DNA of 64,000 nt, from positions 3,534,001 to 3,598,000 of the forward strand of contig JARKIF010000004.1 in assembly GCA_029378245.1 (NCBI GenBank), in the 5' to 3' direction. Below the pieces are notes generated by a model. It ran no database searches, had not been told where the DNA came from, and was given only the letters and a program-made list of their open reading frames with translations. Both the position numbers and the translations under genes were made by a program. Every line of letters starts with the position of its first letter. Position 1 is the stretch's first letter. Shown piece by piece: positions 30,358 to 41,827 of this stretch. The stretch comes from Roridomyces roridus (Eukaryota; Basidiomycota; Agaricomycetes; Agaricales; Mycenaceae).

Positions 30358-31866
30358 CTATGGATACACCGCAATCGAGTCGACCTGAAAGAAACACAGA
30401 AGGGTGCTCAGTCCCTCAAATGAGAGCGGCAAGTCAAGTAACGCACCCTCTCAATCGACGTCTGCAGACCCCGTATTTTGAGCTTGAGTCCCCTGGCCTC
30501 CACGGCTCGCAGCGCCTCGAGGCCAGTATCCAACTCCTCGATCGTCGGCTGCGCATCGTCAACCGCGTCCTGGCTTGGCGCAAGAACGAGCTCAAATGAC
30601 TCGAGTTTGTCCCTAGCGTTGGAGGCAAGCGCGTTAGCGAGCCAATGGAAGGGAACCTCGATCGCTGATACGTAGGGATTCAGTGAGAGCGAGGTGAGAT
30701 CGGGAACAAAGGCCTCGTTGTGCAGGGCGAACAGGAAGGAGCGAAGCTCGCCGAGGTTCCATGTGATATCCTGGAGACTGACAGAAGCCACCGCCCGCCC
30801 TGCATCTTTCAGACAGGCGGACGTGGGGTGCAGAGAGGGCAATGCTCCGCAATACACATGCGGAGCGCTGGATGAGGCCAAGGAGCCTCTCCGCGTCGAG
30901 TCGTTGGTTTGGCAAGGGGAGCTCAATGTGGGTGAGCGAGGGGAGAGTGAGGCGATCAATCAGTTGGATGCTCTCCCGATGTCTGTTGATTTTGAAGGTG
31001 TGCAGGTGGGATAGCTGTAGGGGTACACCGTCCCATAGCCAGTTGTCGTCAAATTCATAGCACGATGCGATGAGGGTTTCTAGAGCATCGGTTTGCCGCA
31101 CTATGACAAGACACTCGCCTGCGCTCATGCTTGTGAGTCGGGTAATTTGAGGCCATGGGAGGACAAGTGACAGCCACGGAAACTGCGATAAATACACCTC
31201 GCAGAGCAGCGGACACTCGGAGAAGGCGGTGAGGGGCTCGGGGAGCACCTGGTCCTCGTCTAGGACGTCGGACGAAAGGCGAAGGGATCGCAAGCGGGGG
31301 ACGCGCCCTCGGATCACGTCGTTCGAGAAGGATCTTTCGCAGTCCACGAAACATTCGAAGGATTGCAAGTGGTGAAAGGCGGGTGCCAAAGTGGTGAAAA
31401 TTGACATTTCCCAATCATGACGAAGAACGGCCACGGTCAACGGATGATTGCCAGCACGCGGAATCCAGCGCTCAAGAAGGCTGACTGCAGACGAAATAGA
31501 ATCATCCGAGGTACGTATGACGAAATTCGACCAAATGGGCTGGAGGGCGAGTGCGATCTCTCGCCATCTGCGACAAACGCTGGACAGAAGCAAAGGGCCG
31601 TAGGAGTGAGGCGTCGATTCGTGGGGGTTGGGATAAGGAGAGACGATCTCTCCAAAAGTGACATACTGCAGAAATATCTCTGCTATTATCTCTGGTGGTA
31701 GGCTGACGACTCCGGAGTAGATGACGGAGCGAAGGTCTTGGACGATTGACTTGCGCTCTGCAGCGAGGACGGTGAGACGAGCGTGCAAGACGGCAGTCTC
31801 TGCGTCTATTTCAGCCAAGCGAGCGCGCAGCAGATGCGGAGGGCCGCCAGACGCCGACGAGGACAT
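30358..31866 (-). pseudogene. F-box protein, copy B, frameshifted
   Basis: Layout: exon 31866-30447, intron 62 bp, terminal exon 30384-30358 (ends VDSIAVYP). The N-terminus is nearly the same as copy A (MSSSAS, AEIDAETA), then the F-box (LPPEIIAEIFLQYV ... VCRRWREIALALQPIW) and leucine-rich repeats. Around 30811-30835, 11 bases are missing compared with copy C, so the frame changes before the segment matching CLRAAGP. The downstream frame still keeps SLSLNPYVSAIEVPF and the terminal exon. It sits in tandem, same strand, with copy A, so local duplication is likely. Whether the truncated product is made is unknown. Confidence 0.78.
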
Positions 31867-32096
31867 GGACGCCAAGAAGAAGACGAGAAGGTTGACATAA
31901 GCTGTCACTGATTGGTCCGTGCGCATCGTTCTCGAAATGCTCGCCACCGCTCGGCGATCAATTCGCAGTCGGAGTATGATTTCATCTGATGCGGCCTCTG
32001 AATATTTTGTGAAGTCCAAAGCATGCTTTTGTGTTCAATTCAAGTCGCACTTTTCGATAAGTACCAGGATAAAGTTGCAGTAATTGAAATTTCACT

Positions 32097-33020
32097 TCAA
32101 TCCTCGCTGCTGGTATCAACAGACACAATCTGCCCTCCACGCGAAGTCATGAATAAAGTCGTCGTCTCCCTCCCAAGTTTCCTCCCGAACGCCGCCGAAC
32201 TCGGCCCATTGAGCGTCGTATTCACCACCGTCGCCTCACTGAACGTCCCGTCAGCCAGCGGACTAATCAAGGTAAGTGACCCAGGATTCGTCGCCAACCA
32301 CGCCCGCCCTCTCCCATCCAAAGTAAAGTCATCAAACATCCCCGTCCCCACCGTCCCCACCGTCCCACCCGCAAGGGGTACCCGGAAAAATGTCTGCTGC
32401 TGCGAGTTGGTGAAGTGAAGCATCCCGCGTTGGACATGCAGTCCGTTGATACCCAGGACAGGTGCCGGTGCGCTCGCTCCGATGGGCGCCATCTCCGGGG
32501 TCTGCATGAAGACGCTGACGTTGCCTGTCCGCACGTTGACGCCCCAAGCCAAACCCAACACGGCGTCGGCGATGAGGACCAGATCAGGGTCTCCGGGTAT
32601 GACACCGAGTCCGTTTGCCAGACCGGCGGTCGGGATGGTGGCACCGAGCCGTGCCGTGGGTGTTTTGCCCGTCGTGAAATCGACAGTCCAAATAGAAGCC
32701 GTGCCTGGGACATCCGTGGTGCCATTCCGCACTGCAGCGATGATGGCGAAGACGCCGGGCCGAATCTCGCCGATGCCACTGAGCCCAGTGGCATCTGGGA
32801 ACGTGAATACTGGAGTCAAGGTCGGAGTTGTTGCAGTGGGGTCGAGGGAGTTGAGGGTGGGGGAGACAACCGATGTGATGAGTAACTCTCCAGACGCGCG
32901 GACTGCGAGGTTCTCGAAGGACATTCCATTTGTCGTCTGCAGCAGGACTTGGAAGGGTAGTTGGGCGATTGCCGTTGTTGCGAGCTGCAAGAAAAACAAG
33001 AAGTAGGCGAGGGACATCAT
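32097..33020 (-). CDS. Secreted SMP-30/gluconolactonase-like beta-propeller protein
   Basis: A single exon encodes 307 residues. The first ATG in frame is at 33020, followed by a signal peptide (LAYFLFFLQLATTAIA, cleavage before QLPF). The mature part has repeated strand-loop blades (ELLITSVVSP, GVFAIIAAVR, DLVLIADAVLG, GMLHFTNSQ, RAWLATNPGS, TLFMTSRGG) typical of six-bladed propellers of the SMP-30/gluconolactonase group seen in many fungi. Metal-site residues cannot be assigned with confidence, so enzyme activity is open. It lies 230 bp upstream of the copy B start region in the same direction but is unrelated to the F-box genes around it. Confidence 0.75.
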   Translation of the reverse strand: MMSLAYFLFFLQLATTAIAQLPFQVLLQTTNGMSFENLAVRASGELLITSVVSPTLNSLDPTATTPTLTPVFTFPDATGLSGIGEIRPGVFAIIAAVRNGTTDVPGTASIWTVDFTTGKTPTARLGATIPTAGLANGLGVIPGDPDLVLIADAVLGLAWGVNVRTGNVSVFMQTPEMAPIGASAPAPVLGINGLHVQRGMLHFTNSQQQTFFRVPLAGGTVGTVGTGMFDDFTLDGRGRAWLATNPGSLTLISPLADGTFSEATVVNTTLNGPSSAAFGRKLGRETTTLFMTSRGGQIVSVDTSSED

Positions 33021-33335
33021 GGCCACTGTCGTGAAGCGTTAGGCAGTCGTCCGTTTCTTTAAATGTCAGCGGATCGGAAGCATTGAACGTTTTCCCCTGC
33101 TCTGTCATATGAGCGTCCCGGGAGTCGCTTCTTCCTTATGGTTGGCCTACTTCTATTCCACATCCCCCTACTTGATTTCGCATGGCCGCAGAATCAAATG
33201 GATGCACCCCGGGTAAGATGTCAACGCACGAACTGTCAGCGGGCCTCCGCACGGAAGGGAAGAAGAAGGCAGAGGGAAAGGAAGAGTCCATGAAGAACGC
33301 ACGAGCGCACTAACGTACCTTTCTACTCAAGAGAC

Positions 33336-33459
33336 TATGGAGGCCCGGAGCATCGCGCTTTGAAACATGATGCCAATGGACGATTGCCGCTGTCAATTGG
33401 CTGTTCCGAGATAAGACCCCGTAACCGTCGACACATTCTGCCGTATTCGAACATTGATT
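33336..33459 (+). repeat. Inverted repeat, left copy (124 bp)
   Basis: It matches the reverse complement of 34595-34718 over its full 124 bp at roughly 80-85% by eye, with the first 31 bases identical. The copies face each other across 1135 bp. Confidence 0.8.
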
Positions 33460-34594
33460 GGACATGAGATCAGTTGATTTACCGTTGCGCCGACTGTCTG
33501 AACTCAATTTCCTCTCCGCGAACACTATCGGCTTCTCCGTCTGCACGACTCGTTGTTGACTCGTTGAATTGTAAATCCATCCCTTCATATTCGTCCTCAA
33601 GCTCGTTGCACATCCCAGCATCATGGTAGCTTTCACCTCCGTTACACTGCACTTGGCTTCTTCCGAGCATGTCTGGGTGAAGGTAACGTCTCCGTTCCGC
33701 AACGATTGGGACTCGAGGTGAGTTTTGATATCTTGCACGTCGGTCACGATGCTGACAAGCCTTTCTCACACCGCAGTGTCAAGCGGTCAGCGACAGATTC
33801 GCTCCGCCAAAGTTCAGGCCGTGCGTGCGAAGATCATCGAAGAGTGCGGCTGAGTTCTTTTCGAGTGCTGCAACTAATCTAGAGCCACCGATCCCTACCT
33901 GTCGTACTCAGACAGTGACGCTGATGAGGATGGATGTGCCACACGGCTTGCGGTAGCTTAGCATATCGTGTGGTGGTGGTAATACCATCAATATAATTAT
34001 ATTCCGCACAGAATGAGCTCAGAGCAGGTACCAGGAGACGTGTATGAAGTCACGCCCATATCCCAGCCAGAAGACCAATGTGTGAGGTGCTAATTTTCAG
34101 TTCCCCTGTACACTGACTGGAAGTAGTTAACAAACAGAGGTTCAGCATCCGCCGCTTCAAGCTTGAGGCCTATTCAATAACACATGGATTAATTCAGTCT
34201 CTTGTTGTTTGAAAACTTGGGATGGATGGAGACTACTTGGAACTCGACGGTTGGATTTGAACGGCATGAGACAACTTGAGAGCCTCTCTGCCGAGGCTTC
34301 CAAGACCTTGCATGCCATCCGAAGGCCACATTCCGGTCCAATCCGTTGCAAGACAAACCAGTTTTTTCCGACAGAGGAAGAGGTATAGGTCTGGTTTGAC
34401 GAGGACTCGGAAGAGGTTTGGAAGTCCGAAGAGGGCCCTGAGGACATCATCGATGCAGATGAATGGTAAATTTTTCAGGCTGTATTTGGGCTGTATCTAT
34501 GTAGTACAAAAGCCGCTGGTGTTCAGCACGATTCATCTTCACCATGCATGTCATCAACAATGCAGAGTCAGCGCGATGGTGCATCCGCATCGCA

Positions 34595-34718
34595 AATCAA
34601 TGTTCTAATACGGAAGAATGTGCCGACGGTTACGGGGTCCTGCCTTCGGAACGGTCGTTGACAGCGGCCATCATGGATTATCATCGCGTTTCAAAGCGCG
34701 ATGCTCCGGGCCTCCATA
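34595..34718 (-). repeat. Inverted repeat, right copy (124 bp)
   Basis: Partner of 33336-33459. It could be an end of a degraded DNA transposon or one of two solo dispersed repeats. No target-site duplication was recognised. Confidence 0.8.
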
Positions 34719-34997
34719 AGAGACAGCTCAGCTGACTGCCGAAAAGTGTAGCACGATGAAGCATTTGAATTTGAGGAACGAAGGGATAGTACAAGCGGAG
34801 AGCGGGGAAATGAGACCCGCAGTTCTCGGTGGTGATGCACGATAATGGAATCTGGGAACACCGCACGTTCAGAGGACCGAGTAGCGGGTAGAACAAAGCA
34901 CGAACGTAGATATGGCATTTGATGAAACTCGCATTGAGGAAACACGAGTGGATGAATGGATGTGATGAAAATAGGCAAGGGCGGGCGGTTTGATTCG

Positions 34998-36573
34998 CTA
35001 CAAATCCACCGGCGGCAGAGGCGGATACACCATAATCGAATCGATCTAAAAACACACCAAGTTCATAAAACGGGGACCACCATAAGAGAAAACAAGAACG
35101 CACCGGCCCACTCAACTTTTGCAACGTCCGCAGATTAAGCTTCACCCCCTCAGTCTCCAGCGCATACAGCGCGTCCAGCCCTTCATCAAGCTCCCCAACC
35201 TTGGGCCGAATAGTATCGATCCGATGGTTCTCCGCAACGAGCAGCTCGAACGATTCCAACTTGCCGCGCCGCCCCGAAATCATCTCCGCGACGTCCTTGT
35301 ACGGGACCTCGACCGCGAGGGTGTACGGATTGAGCGACAGCGTAGAGAGATTCGGGAGGAGCTTCTCCTCGTCGCGGAGCGCGTGGAGGAAATGAGCGAG
35401 CATGTAGTCAGGCCACTCGACGTCCTCGAGGTGGACTGTAGTAACCGTAGGGCCCGCAGCACGTAGACACGCGAGCACGTACTCCGCGCTCGGTGCGTAG
35501 ACCTTGATACTGCGTAACGCGCACTCGGAGCGCTCAACGAGTCCCTTGAAACGCGGGACGTTGTCAAACACGGCTGGGAGTGGGTCGGGGAGCGGGGGTG
35601 GTTCGAGCAAGCAGAATTGGATGTGAGTGAGCACGGGGAGGGTGAGCTCGTCGAGGAGGATGAGGCTTTGTTGGTATTTGCCCAATTTGAGGGTGTGGAG
35701 GTTCGGGAGGCGGAGTCCAGCGGGACCGGGGGCGACTTCTGAGTCTATGAGGTCGACGGCTAGCCTCTCGAGAGCGGTGGTGTTACGAAGCACGTCGAGG
35801 CATTGATCAGGGAAGACTCCCTGGATCTCGAGCCAGACCAACTGCGTCCAAGGCAGCATGATGGACTGCGCCGGGAAATTGCTCAATGTCAGCGCACGGA
35901 GCTGCGGGGCTTCCGAAAAGGCTGTTATCGGGACCGCAAGAGCCTCTAATCCGTTGCTATTGGAGGAGAGGTGCAAGGATCGGAGATGAGGAATTTTCCC
36001 TTGCAGCGTCTCGTTGGGGAAGGAGGTTTGAATGTGGAGGCGAAGATGAAGTAGTCCCAGCTGCTCGAGGTAAGGGCCAAGATGCCCCAGAACCCAAGTT
36101 TGGGATGAGAACAGAGAGACATTCAAGCGATGGTCGCCAGCTCGCGGGAGCCAGCACTCGAGGAGCTTCTGGACAGAGTCCATGGCTGTCTCGGGAGTGA
36201 CCACGTAGAACGTAGACCACAAGGGCTTCAACGCTAAAGCGATATCCCTCCACTTCCGGCAGACGCTGGCTAGCAGCAGTGGCCCGCAAGCGTGGACCCA
36301 GTCCGGCAGGTTTTTAGCCGCCGCCGCCAGCAACGGCTCTTGGCCGCCGATCCGCGCATGGTGAAAGTACCGAAGAAAGATTTCGATGATGATTTCCGCT
36401 GGGAGGTCGGCCACTGCTGGATAGATGACGCCACGAAGGGCCTCGACGAGGGGCTTGCGCTGGGCGGCCAGTTGCCTCAGTCGAGCGTGGAGAGCTGTCG
36501 TTTCAGCATCGATTTCGGCCAGGCTGGTTCTTAGCTCGTGAGGAGACGAGTTTGGGGGGATGGACGGCGTCAT
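34998..36573 (-). CDS. F-box protein, copy C (intact)
   Basis: Exons 36573-35104 and 35045-34998 (intron 58 bp, phase 0, GTGCGT donor as in copies A and B) give 505 residues. Residues 14-48 form a charged helix likely to coil (AEIDAETTALHARL). An F-box-like segment covers about 51-110 (LPAEIIIEIFLRYF ... VCRKWRDIALALKPLW). The rest is leucine-rich, strand-helix in pattern, and ends IDSIMVYPP. It is the only uninterrupted copy of the three in this stretch. The likely role is substrate choice for an SCF ubiquitin ligase; targets are unknown. The ATG at 36573 was chosen because copies A and B start at the same place relative to the coil. Confidence 0.88.
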
Positions 36574-36813
36574 GGTGGTGGGCAAGAACAAGAGACACAG
36601 AACAAGAGATGCAGTCACGTGGATGATCGACGTCAAGACTGATGATGGATGATCCGCCCGAGGAGAGCGATTTTGATGCGACATTCAACGACATCCCGAG
36701 TCTGTACAACTACTTACCGTGCCACAGTCGTTGTTTCAAGAGGTTCCTGTGCGCCAGCTGAAGGTTAGCCCATTCGAAACCCGGCACACCTAGGAAAAGT
36801 GCTAGTGGAATTG

Positions 36814-37184
36814 CTAGGGATCGGCACCGTACCGTATACGGTACGGTCGTACTTTTACGGCGTAGTACGGCATAAATCCGTACCGTACCCGTACCGTACT
36901 CGGCCCGGTAGCCGAGGCGACGGCAGCGCTCGTGGCGACCCAAACAGCGCGGGAGGGCGTAATATGCCTACCGGCATGTTTCAGGATGTCACCGGTCAAT
37001 GTTCCACGCGGTTGGGACGGCAACGGAGAGCTGCCGATCCTCGGCATGCCAGTACGGCTCAGTACGGGTACGGTACGGCGAGCCTCCGTACCGTATTTCT
37101 TGCCTCGAGACCCAGTACGGGTACGGCCGTACCGGACCGTACCGTACCGTACTGCCGTATTTACGGTACGGTGCCGATCCCTAG
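36814..37184. mobile_element. 371 bp MITE-like element made of CCGTAC/GTACGG words
   Basis: The two ends are perfect 23 bp inverted repeats (36814-36836 and 37162-37184, starting CTAGGGATCGG). Both arms are built from the words CCGTACC, GTACGG and TACGGTACGG, many of them palindromic; the roughly 150 bp core (36905-37050) is unique. The flanks read GGAATTG on the left and GAATTA on the right, so a short AATT-containing target-site duplication is possible. No coding capacity. The strong hairpin potential and lack of a transposase suggest a non-autonomous foldback element. Confidence 0.8.
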
Positions 37185-39674
37185 GAATTACCTTGAATTG
37201 CTCCCAGCTCACACATCAGATCAGTGATCACGCCCCACGCCCGGACAAAATTCAAGAATCTCTGGAGTTTCTGAACTCTCTCCAAGAGATTCCTCAGCAT
37301 TCTGTTGCATCACTTGCCCACCGTCTGAATTGACAGACAGTCGCAACGTCTTTCCAAAAAAGTCATCCGAACGACTGATTTCACGCCACGGTCTAAGAGA
37401 GCCGGAACCCTCTCGGAAAATTTAGGGCCGGTCACGAATCGACTTCCCCGTTAACGAATAAACCGCTTCCGCAAAATGCTCTCTCGGCCGATAGCACATG
37501 TGTATCACAATCCGCTAACGGATAATTTGAGCTTGTGGCTGGCCCCCCGGCTCGCAGAGAATTGCCGACAAAGTGTGGAGCAAGTACCGAAATGGGACCC
37601 CGGAGAGACGATGGCTCACGGTGACTTCGCGCTTGCATTTGTGGTATTCTCCCGCCGGGGTAGGTGAAGCAAGTAGCTTGACAGCCACGGGATCGGATCT
37701 TGAGCTCGGTGGCAACAACCTCGAGGGGAGTCGAACTTGCATATGAAGGCGGGAATGCAGGGACACTGGGCGCTCCGGCCTGTTTCTCTGTGGATTGAAA
37801 TTTGAAACCCTGCACTGTAGCTGACAGACATTGGTTGCGCATCATTGGCGGATCAAGCCGCATTCCAATGCATTCCTGTTTGTCCCGGTTAGTACGAGCT
37901 CTGGAACCCAATCTAACTCTTTGCATTCAAACGTCAAACTACCACGCGACATTTTGAACGACGGTAACAGTGCGGGGATAGGGAATAAGTGGGTAGGAAG
38001 CCCTCGCCGCTCCCTGGATATCAAGATATCATAAATCCAACCGAGAACGCCGCGGAGACGTCATTCATGTCCTGCGTCGGAGAGATTTTGACTCGATCGT
38101 CAAGGGAACTCGCGTATGTGAGCTGTATGATAACTCCCCTACCCTTCATTCATCCCATGCCCGTGAAACAGTGCTCGATTTTGTTTATTCCGGGGATAGG
38201 TCATAAGCATGCAGTCATTTCAAATGAGCTTGCGGGATTTACGGTAGGCGTTGAGAACATCTCTTTGGCGGCCACCAATGAATGGCCGTAAATTCAGGGG
38301 ATGAAAGCGGGGAGACTGCAGTTTTCGTCCCAGGGAGACAGTGCGCGCCCCGCAGCCATGTGTTGGACTCCCGCTCCGGCTTCGACGCAGAGAGAGATTG
38401 ACGCAGTGGTAGTCTCTGATTCATTCTGTCTCGACCCACCAAGTATAGTGGGCAATCCTTCACCGACATCTCGACAGCTTATTCAACTCAATCGATCAGA
38501 TCAAGTTCCTCTTTCTCTGAAACGACGGCTTGCATCACGCGGTGGGAAGTGGACAGGGGCATAACCAGTGCGTAATGAATGTGCTTGGCCGACATGTGAG
38601 GTCCGAAGCTTTTGGGGCATGATGAATTGGTATGTCGAAGGCTTCAGGACATGAAATGATTCCTGTGGAAAAATGCCTGGTATTTGACGTGAAAGAAATA
38701 CCTGCATGTGCGACTCGCAATGAGTTGAAAGCGCCAAGCATAACTTCCTGACTGGCCAGACATGGAAACCTGTGCATAAATCATTCCAAGCATGTTGGCC
38801 TGTCAAGTAAGTATGTTGACATCAAGTCAATTATAGCATATGGGTATCCTACCAATGACTCAAGCGTGAGGAAGCAGGACTCTCTCAGGAACAGAATAAC
38901 CAAAATAGTGGGCCCTGGCATGTGACTATGGGCAAATCCAACAATTTGCGGGTGTAGCATTTTTAATGACTAAATATGCACAAGTTCCCGAGGCCCAAAC
39001 GTTCAACCAATCAGGTAGACCCTGCGAATCGGCGTTGAGGCACTCGGGGACTTGGGGGCCGAATCTCAGTACAGCCAGAATCCCGACCGACGGTTTGATC
39101 GAGGCCGACGTTTGAGCACCCCCGTTGCACTGCTTCGAGGAATGCATCGGAACGCAGCATCAACCCGTCGCCGATGGATGTCTACTTACTGCGACGCCTG
39201 CCCCGGTAGATGATTACCGTTGCCTGACTCCTGGGGTCGCCGACACATCTGATCCTAGAGCTCCTGGAATTCACTCGGCCGGTGTTCACAGCGTAGATAC
39301 GCCCACGAAATTCAAAGCCACAACTCCGAAGGCCTCGGGAGTCGCAATAAAACGTGAAGGAATTCAAAAACACAGGGCAAGTCAAGAACACTTGGCAGCC
39401 GCACATAGCTCGACGTTCGTTTGAGAATAACAATCAAACTATTCTCAGCCTTACCTGGGGTTGAGGTTTGTCACCTGGCCATTCATGGTAATATTTCGCC
39501 ACGGATCAAGAGTTGGACAGTGGGTGCCGCTGCTGAATGCTGTTCGGCCGTCGGGACCGTGTCGAGTTCAGGGTAGCTATAGCATTTTCCCGTCACTCAA
39601 TGGTCGCCACTTGGTATAGTTTCACCTCGGCGGCGAATGTTGTTGCCGATACGAGCGCACAGAGGTCTGCCATG

Positions 39675-39682
39675 TATAAAAG
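39675..39682 (+). promoter_or_regulatory. TATA box of the peroxidase gene
   Basis: TATAAAAG, 56-63 bp upstream of the ATG at 39738, followed by a CT-rich leader (TTCCTTCTTCTTC) as is common before secreted fungal enzymes. Confidence 0.7.
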
Positions 39683-39737
39683 CTGCCCAAGTTGAGCGAC
39701 ATTCCTCAGTTCAAACATTCCTTCTTCTTCTCCTTCA

Positions 39738-41245
39738 ATGGCTTGGACTTCTCTTGTTGCCTCTCTCGCACTGACTGCCGCTTTCAGCGGTGTTGCCAAC
39801 GGTGGGTGATTCCCTCAGGGCCACTGTCTACGGTGACTTACCCATGTTCATAGCGGCGGCCACCATCCCCGCCAAGCATCTGTGCCCCGACGGCAAGAAC
39901 TCGGCCTCGAATCCCAAATGTTGCGCTCTTTTCCCCGTTCTCGAGGATATACAGGCCAACATGTTTGGTGACTCTGGGTGCGGTGACGCTGCACACGCTA
40001 CTGTACGCATTCCTCTTGGGTGACTGAGAAGTCAATCTGATTTCAAACACAGCTTCGTGTGGCCTTCCACGACGCCATCGGTTTCTCGCAGCACAATCCA
40101 AAGTCTGGGTAGGCACCAGATCCAATGCCGATGTGAACTGTGCCTGACTTTGCCCGCAGTACCGGGGCGGACGGATCCATCTTCATCTTTGCCGAGCAGG
40201 AGCTGAGCTACGATGCCAACCTCGGTATTGCCGACGCGTTCAACCTCGAGGCCCCTTTCATCGAGAAGCACAAAGGAAACATCTCAGTTGCCGATTTGTA
40301 TGGTCACATATCAAGCCTTGATGTTTTTTTTTCTCACCCTCGAAATAGCATCCAGTTCGCTGCCGCGGTTGGCCTGACCAAATGCCCCGGAGTTCTTCAG
40401 CCTCCTTTCCATCTCGGACGTGTGGATGCCAAGATCCCCGCGCCCGATGGAACTGTGCCAGAACCCTTCCGTATGTACTTTCATTGGACGATGATCATCT
40501 TTGAACCTGTTTCCAGAGAGCGCGCAGACCATTCTTGAACGGATGGCCGATGGTGGTCTCACCGCTGCGGATACCGTGGCTCTGCTTGCCTCGTGAGTCA
40601 ATCTCATCATGTGCTCTATCTTCACTCACCGTCGTAACAGTCACTCCATCGCCGGCGCTGACGATGTTGATCCTGATGCCACTGGTGTTCCGTTCGACTC
40701 GACACCGGCCCTCTTCGACACTCAGTTCTACCTCGAAACCCTCTTGGTCGGGAACAAGACCCTCGGCGGTAGCCAGAACAAGGGAGAGGAGGACACTCCC
40801 ATCAAGGGCGAGCTACGCCTCCAGTCGGACTTTGAACTGGCCCGTGATCCGGTCACAGCTTGCCTGTGGCAGGCCAACGTGAACAACCAGGCACTGATGG
40901 CATTCGCCTTCCAGCAGTCGTTCTTCAAGATGCAGAGTCTCGGCCAGAACGTGGCCAAGATGACGGACTGTTCCGAAGTTATCCCTGCAGTTGCGAAGCT
41001 CTCGGCTGCCCAGGCCCAGGCATTCTTCCCGCCCACATTCACCAGTAAGGATGTCCAAAAGACGTGCATCTTGCCCTTGCCGCATCTGCCGACCAAGCCT
41101 GGCCCGGCCGAGTCGATTCCGTCCATGTAAGTCGCTCCTTCTGCGTACATTTCGGAACTGACCCATGATTTATAGTGTCCAGGACCCCAAGACCCAGGGT
41201 CCTTGCGACGACGACGGCACTGGCTGTGTTTTGGCTTCCGCTTGA
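39738..41245 (+). CDS. Class II (ligninolytic-type) haem peroxidase
   Basis: Eight exons (39738-39801, 39854-40002, 40053-40108, 40160-40297, 40349-40470, 40517-40592, 40641-41126, 41176-41245) give 386 residues with a signal peptide. Distal haem residues are R73 and H77 (RVAFHDAIGFS); the calcium-site GADGS follows; the proximal histidine is H203 (LLASHSIAGAD). The mature part, paired cysteines and C-terminal extension fit secreted manganese/lignin/versatile peroxidases. The manganese site is not standard: the two usual glutamates of CGExxHE are D66 and A70, while the aspartate (D209) is kept. The surface tryptophan of lignin and versatile peroxidases is A198. So it is probably a generic (low-potential) peroxidase or a weak Mn oxidiser, using H2O2 to oxidise phenols outside the cell. 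Confidence 0.95.
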
Positions 41246-41827
41246 TGATTCTATCTTGAACAACATAACTCCATTCCTTGGAAATTCCAGCTCGCACTCC
41301 TTCGTTTCCTAGTTCCTAATCCATAATTTACCTCCCTCACTTTATCGGGCCTACTGCCGTGGTATATCCATCTCTTATACTGACAACACACACATATATA
41401 TATATTGGGCTCTACTATAGGATAAATATCTAGCAGAAGAAGAATAAATTGTGCTTCAATTCAACAAATCAAGGGGTGATTGATCATCTCCAGTCTGCAT
41501 GATGTATCAGTTTTGTCCACATAGAAAGGATCTGCAAGGGCAGCCTAAGCGGGAAATTTTGAAAAGTGGAAAAAAATGCCTCTTCAACGCAAATGTAAGT
41601 ACTTAGTTGGTTATTGCGCCCGCTTAGCTATGAATTTCGGCGTGGCATAACCGATCGTTCGTATGCCTAGGGGTGCAAGCGACGGCGGAGGCAAATCCCA
41701 AGCCTTGATTAAAAATTGATGACGGAAGCAAGCCCGACGACATTCTTACGTCACCCGTCGCTCTTTCTCCCGCCACCTTCCCTCTCCCTGTCCCTCCCTG
41801 TCCCTCTTTTATGATAGCGTTTCCGTA
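41246..41827. other. Intergenic region
   Basis: 3' flank of the peroxidase gene with a short AT microsatellite (ATATATATATAT near 41393-41405). Nothing else seen. Confidence 0.5.

Larger units (their letters stand above)
33021..34997. other. Intergenic region with inverted 124 bp repeats
   Basis: It contains the two inverted copies annotated at 33336-33459 and 34595-34718 and about 1.1 kb between them with no recognisable gene. Confidence 0.5.
36574..39737. other. Long intergenic region upstream of the peroxidase
   Basis: No gene seen in 3.1 kb. It holds the inverted-repeat element at 36814-37184 and the peroxidase promoter. Small open frames are without domains. Confidence 0.5.

Noticed and set aside
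32097..33026. Start of the propeller gene at 33026
   Set aside because: That codon is GTG; the first ATG is at 33020.
34681..36684. 667-residue open frame through F-box copy C
   Set aside because: It reads through a clear terminal intron and into a repeat. The spliced end with IDSIMVYPP matches copies A and B.
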